Below are positions 62,592 to 64,000 of a stretch of 64,000 bases of DNA, one piece after another. Made by a program: the position numbers and the translations under genes. The stretch comes from JAMLJG01 sp035327585 (GTDB taxonomy: Bacteria > Verrucomicrobiota > Kiritimatiellia > CAIVKH01). How positions within the stretch are numbered: the stretch's first letter is position 1; each line of letters starts with the position of its first letter. Location: assembly GCA_035327585.1 (NCBI GenBank), contig DAOLDD010000014.1:1-64000 (forward strand), read 5' to 3'. The notes beneath the pieces were generated by a model. The model was not told the origin of the DNA. It was given only the letters and a program-made list of their open reading frames with translations, and made no database searches.

Positions 62592-63503
62592 CTATTCCAG
62601 ACTGCGTGCGGCGTGAACCTTCAAATGAAGATTGAATACATCGTTCACGACGTGTTTGCCGAGGAAGGCAAAAAACCGGCTGGATCCGTAGAGGCTGCCC
62701 CATCGGGTGCGATCCAGAGCCACCATGGCTTGCAGCGTCAGGTGGTCGTTATCGAGGCTCGCGAGGGTCGCATCAAACTCCACCGGCTCCACCACGCCGC
62801 GCAGACGGAGCGAACCCGCGATTCGAACGTTGACCCGGCCGATGCCCGCGTTGGCGATCGGTTCCACGCGGGAGGAAATGAAATGCGCATGGGGGTGGTT
62901 GTCCACGTCGAAGAAATCCGCGGTCTTGAGGTGCGCGACCAACATCGCGTTCCAGCCGGCGTCCGCCAGATCCTCGCACCGAATGCGCGTGAGGTCTCCC
63001 GTCAGTTCCACGCGCACGAGTCGCCCGTTCTCCGCGTGAAATTCGCCACCGGCCAGCGGGAGATCGCCGCTGTGGTGATTGGTGAGATTGCACCCCGTCC
63101 AGCGCACGACGCTCGTCGTCACGTCCGCCAGGTAGCGACCCTGTAGCGCGGGCGCGGTTGGCAGGACGCCCGATCCCTCTACGGGAAAACCCGACGCGCG
63201 CCATGCCCGCAATCCACCGCGGAGGTCCGCGACATTTCGATAGCCCGCGGAGCGAAGTCGGGCAGCGGCTTCGCGGGAGTCCAGAAATGGATCCCCCTCG
63301 CCATACACCACGATTTTCTCGTTCAGATCAGGCACGAGCCCGCGGACACGATCGAGAAATGCCGTTTCATAAATGCAGGCATTTTTCGCGCCCGGCAGGT
63401 GGGACGCGGCGTAATGTTCCTCCGGCAGCACGTGAAGCAGCAGCGGTGCCGCGGCGCCGTCCATGAGGGTCCGAAGCGCCGCGGCATCCAACTCGCCATT
63501 CAT
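62592..63503 (-). CDS. Rhodanese-like/YceI fusion protein with missing catalytic cysteine
   Basis: 303 residues. The N-terminal rhodanese-like domain (~1-110) has HVLPEEHYAASHLPGAKN and VVYGEGDPFLDS, where the catalytic Cys (usually VVYCxxGxRS) is Gly68, so it is probably inactive. The C-terminal YceI domain (~125-300) shows SVVRWTGCNLTNHHSGDLPL, then GEFHAENGRLVRVELTGD, FFDVDNHPHAHFISSRVEP and RLRGVVEPVEFDATL, an isoprenoid-binding lipocalin-like barrel. There is no signal peptide, so it would be cytoplasmic, unlike most YceI. It lies between DoxX (4-nt overlap) and the FMN reductase. Confidence 0.85.
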   Translation of the reverse strand: MNGELDAAALRTLMDGAAAPLLLHVLPEEHYAASHLPGAKNACIYETAFLDRVRGLVPDLNEKIVVYGEGDPFLDSREAAARLRSAGYRNVADLRGGLRAWRASGFPVEGSGVLPTAPALQGRYLADVTTSVVRWTGCNLTNHHSGDLPLAGGEFHAENGRLVRVELTGDLTRIRCEDLADAGWNAMLVAHLKTADFFDVDNHPHAHFISSRVEPIANAGIGRVNVRIAGSLRLRGVVEPVEFDATLASLDNDHLTLQAMVALDRTRWGSLYGSSRFFAFLGKHVVNDVFNLHLKVHAARSLE

Positions 63504-63892
63504 GTCTTGTCCGCCAACAACGCGGCCACCCCGCGGCGATGAACCCAGATGAGGAACGCGGCTAGTGCCGTCACCAGCAGCACCGGGGGATCGAAGACGC
63601 CCGCACGCGCGACAAACATGTGAAAGGCGATGATGTTGACGATAATCGGCGTCAGGATCAGCAATCCCAATGGGCGCAGGCGGGGAATCGCGACCAACAC
63701 ACCGCCGACGAGTTCAAACACCTTCACCATCGCCATGAACCCGGTTCCGAACACCGCGCCCATGAACATGCCGACCGGCGTGTCCGCGGGCGGCGGCGGC
63801 GGCATGGGAAGAAAGTTCAGGAAAAAGTTCGACCCCACCACGATAAACAACAGGCCCAGCAGGCCCCCAGCGATATTGGCCGCAATTTTCAT
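63500..63892 (-). CDS. DoxX-family membrane protein
   Basis: 130 residues from MKIAANIAGGLLGLLFIVVG, with four hydrophobic segments: ~5-30, ~43-65, ~72-95 and ~100-120. The DoxX layout is visible as GFMAMVKVFELVGGVLVAIPRLRPLGLLILTPIIVNIIAFH (positions ~52-92). These proteins are small integral membrane subunits linked to quinol or thiosulfate oxidation and to oxidative-stress complexes. AAGGGG lies six to ten bases upstream of the ATG at 63892; a GTG two codons earlier is possible. Its stop overlaps the next gene by 4 nt. Confidence 0.85.
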   Translation of the reverse strand: MKIAANIAGGLLGLLFIVVGSNFFLNFLPMPPPPPADTPVGMFMGAVFGTGFMAMVKVFELVGGVLVAIPRLRPLGLLILTPIIVNIIAFHMFVARAGVFDPPVLLVTALAAFLIWVHRRGVAALLADKT

Positions 63893-63905
63893 CTTCACCC
63901 CCCCT

Positions 63906-64000
63906 TCATTTCAAATCGAACAACAACGCCTCAACCCCGTCCACGGCCTCCACGGCATACGCGCCCGCCGCCTCGGCGGATGCGCCGTCGCCGGCTTGCA
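63906..64000 (-). CDS. 3' end of a pirin-like (YhhW-type) gene, cut by the window edge
   Basis: Only the last 31 codons are present. They end with AGAYAVEAVDGVEALLFDLK, and DGVEALLFDL is the typical C-terminal strand of YhhW-type pirins (cupin quercetinase-like proteins). The TGA is at 63906-63908. It lies upstream of DoxX on the same strand by 13 bp, and is therefore probably part of the redox operon. The identity rests on a short stretch. Confidence 0.5.
   Translation of the reverse strand, partial: QAGDGASAEAAGAYAVEAVDGVEALLFDLK

Overview
The window is a gene-dense, high-GC (about 65% by eye) bacterial chromosome segment with Gram-negative signs: an LpxC-like protein, a type II secretion (GspJ/K/L/M) set, a Wzm/Wzt polysaccharide exporter and several lipoproteins. 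A PEP-CTERM protein, scattered short palindromic intergenic repeats, an atypical sigma-70 factor and many ATGA-type overlaps fit a member of the PVC group (Verrucomicrobiota/Kiritimatiellota-like). That placement is inference: no rRNA is present and I could run no search. I see no phage, insertion sequence, CRISPR array or rRNA operon.

Layout. 0.2-0.8 kb holds a VapBC module beside a palindromic repeat. 1.3-14.9 kb is one long minus-strand run: nusA-infB-rbfA-truB-ribF, then gspK-gspL-gspM, then a polysaccharide ABC exporter (permease, ATPase), a PEGA protein and a membrane glycosyltransferase, nearly all touching or overlapping. 15.3-21.6 kb carries a PEP-CTERM protein, a calcium-repeat protein, coaBC, a BtuF-like lipoprotein or periplasmic protein, an FHA-TM protein with a GspJ-like pseudopilin, and two small unknowns. 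21.7-29.5 kb holds hemH, an EamA transporter, vapBC coupled to hemB, a lipoprotein, an unusual sigma factor, and an FNR-like reductase coupled to ApbE. 29.6-40.4 kb holds hisA/hisH/hisB, a CYTH phosphatase, a TM-helix channel, panC, a polysaccharide deacetylase, several secreted unknowns, a GT39-like/TPR membrane protein, tRNA-Leu and yjbQ. 40.6-44.7 kb holds msbA-like, trxB, dimeric dUTPase and aroD. 52.9-64 kb holds ferredoxin, HAD, polX, LpxC-like, valS, an RNA methyltransferase coupled to an AbrB/Doc toxin-antitoxin pair, an NADPH-FMN reductase, a rhodanese-YceI fusion, DoxX and the 3' end of a pirin-like gene.

The most interesting locus is 45.1-53.0 kb. It contains a REC-GAF-GGDEF-REC-HD-GYP protein, a PilZ domain fused to the N-terminus of a hyaluronan-synthase/NodC-like glycosyltransferase, a membrane-anchored polysaccharide-deacetylase-like protein whose catalytic motif is lost, and a periplasmic TPR protein. 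These four genes have no recognisable terminator between them. They look like a self-contained c-di-GMP-switched exopolysaccharide machine, with synthesis and breakdown of the second messenger, its receptor and the synthase all encoded together.

The second theme is intergenic structure. I find a 111-bp MITE-like palindrome, a stem-loop family in three copies, a paired TTACAACGTCTGTAA motif at three loci with constant 31-32 bp spacing, a TCATT-type repeat lying in promoter position of two genes, and a 13-bp inverted repeat of the REP/RAYT type. Several genes, especially antitoxins, have promoters placed so that transcription should start at or within a few bases of the ATG, suggesting leaderless mRNAs.
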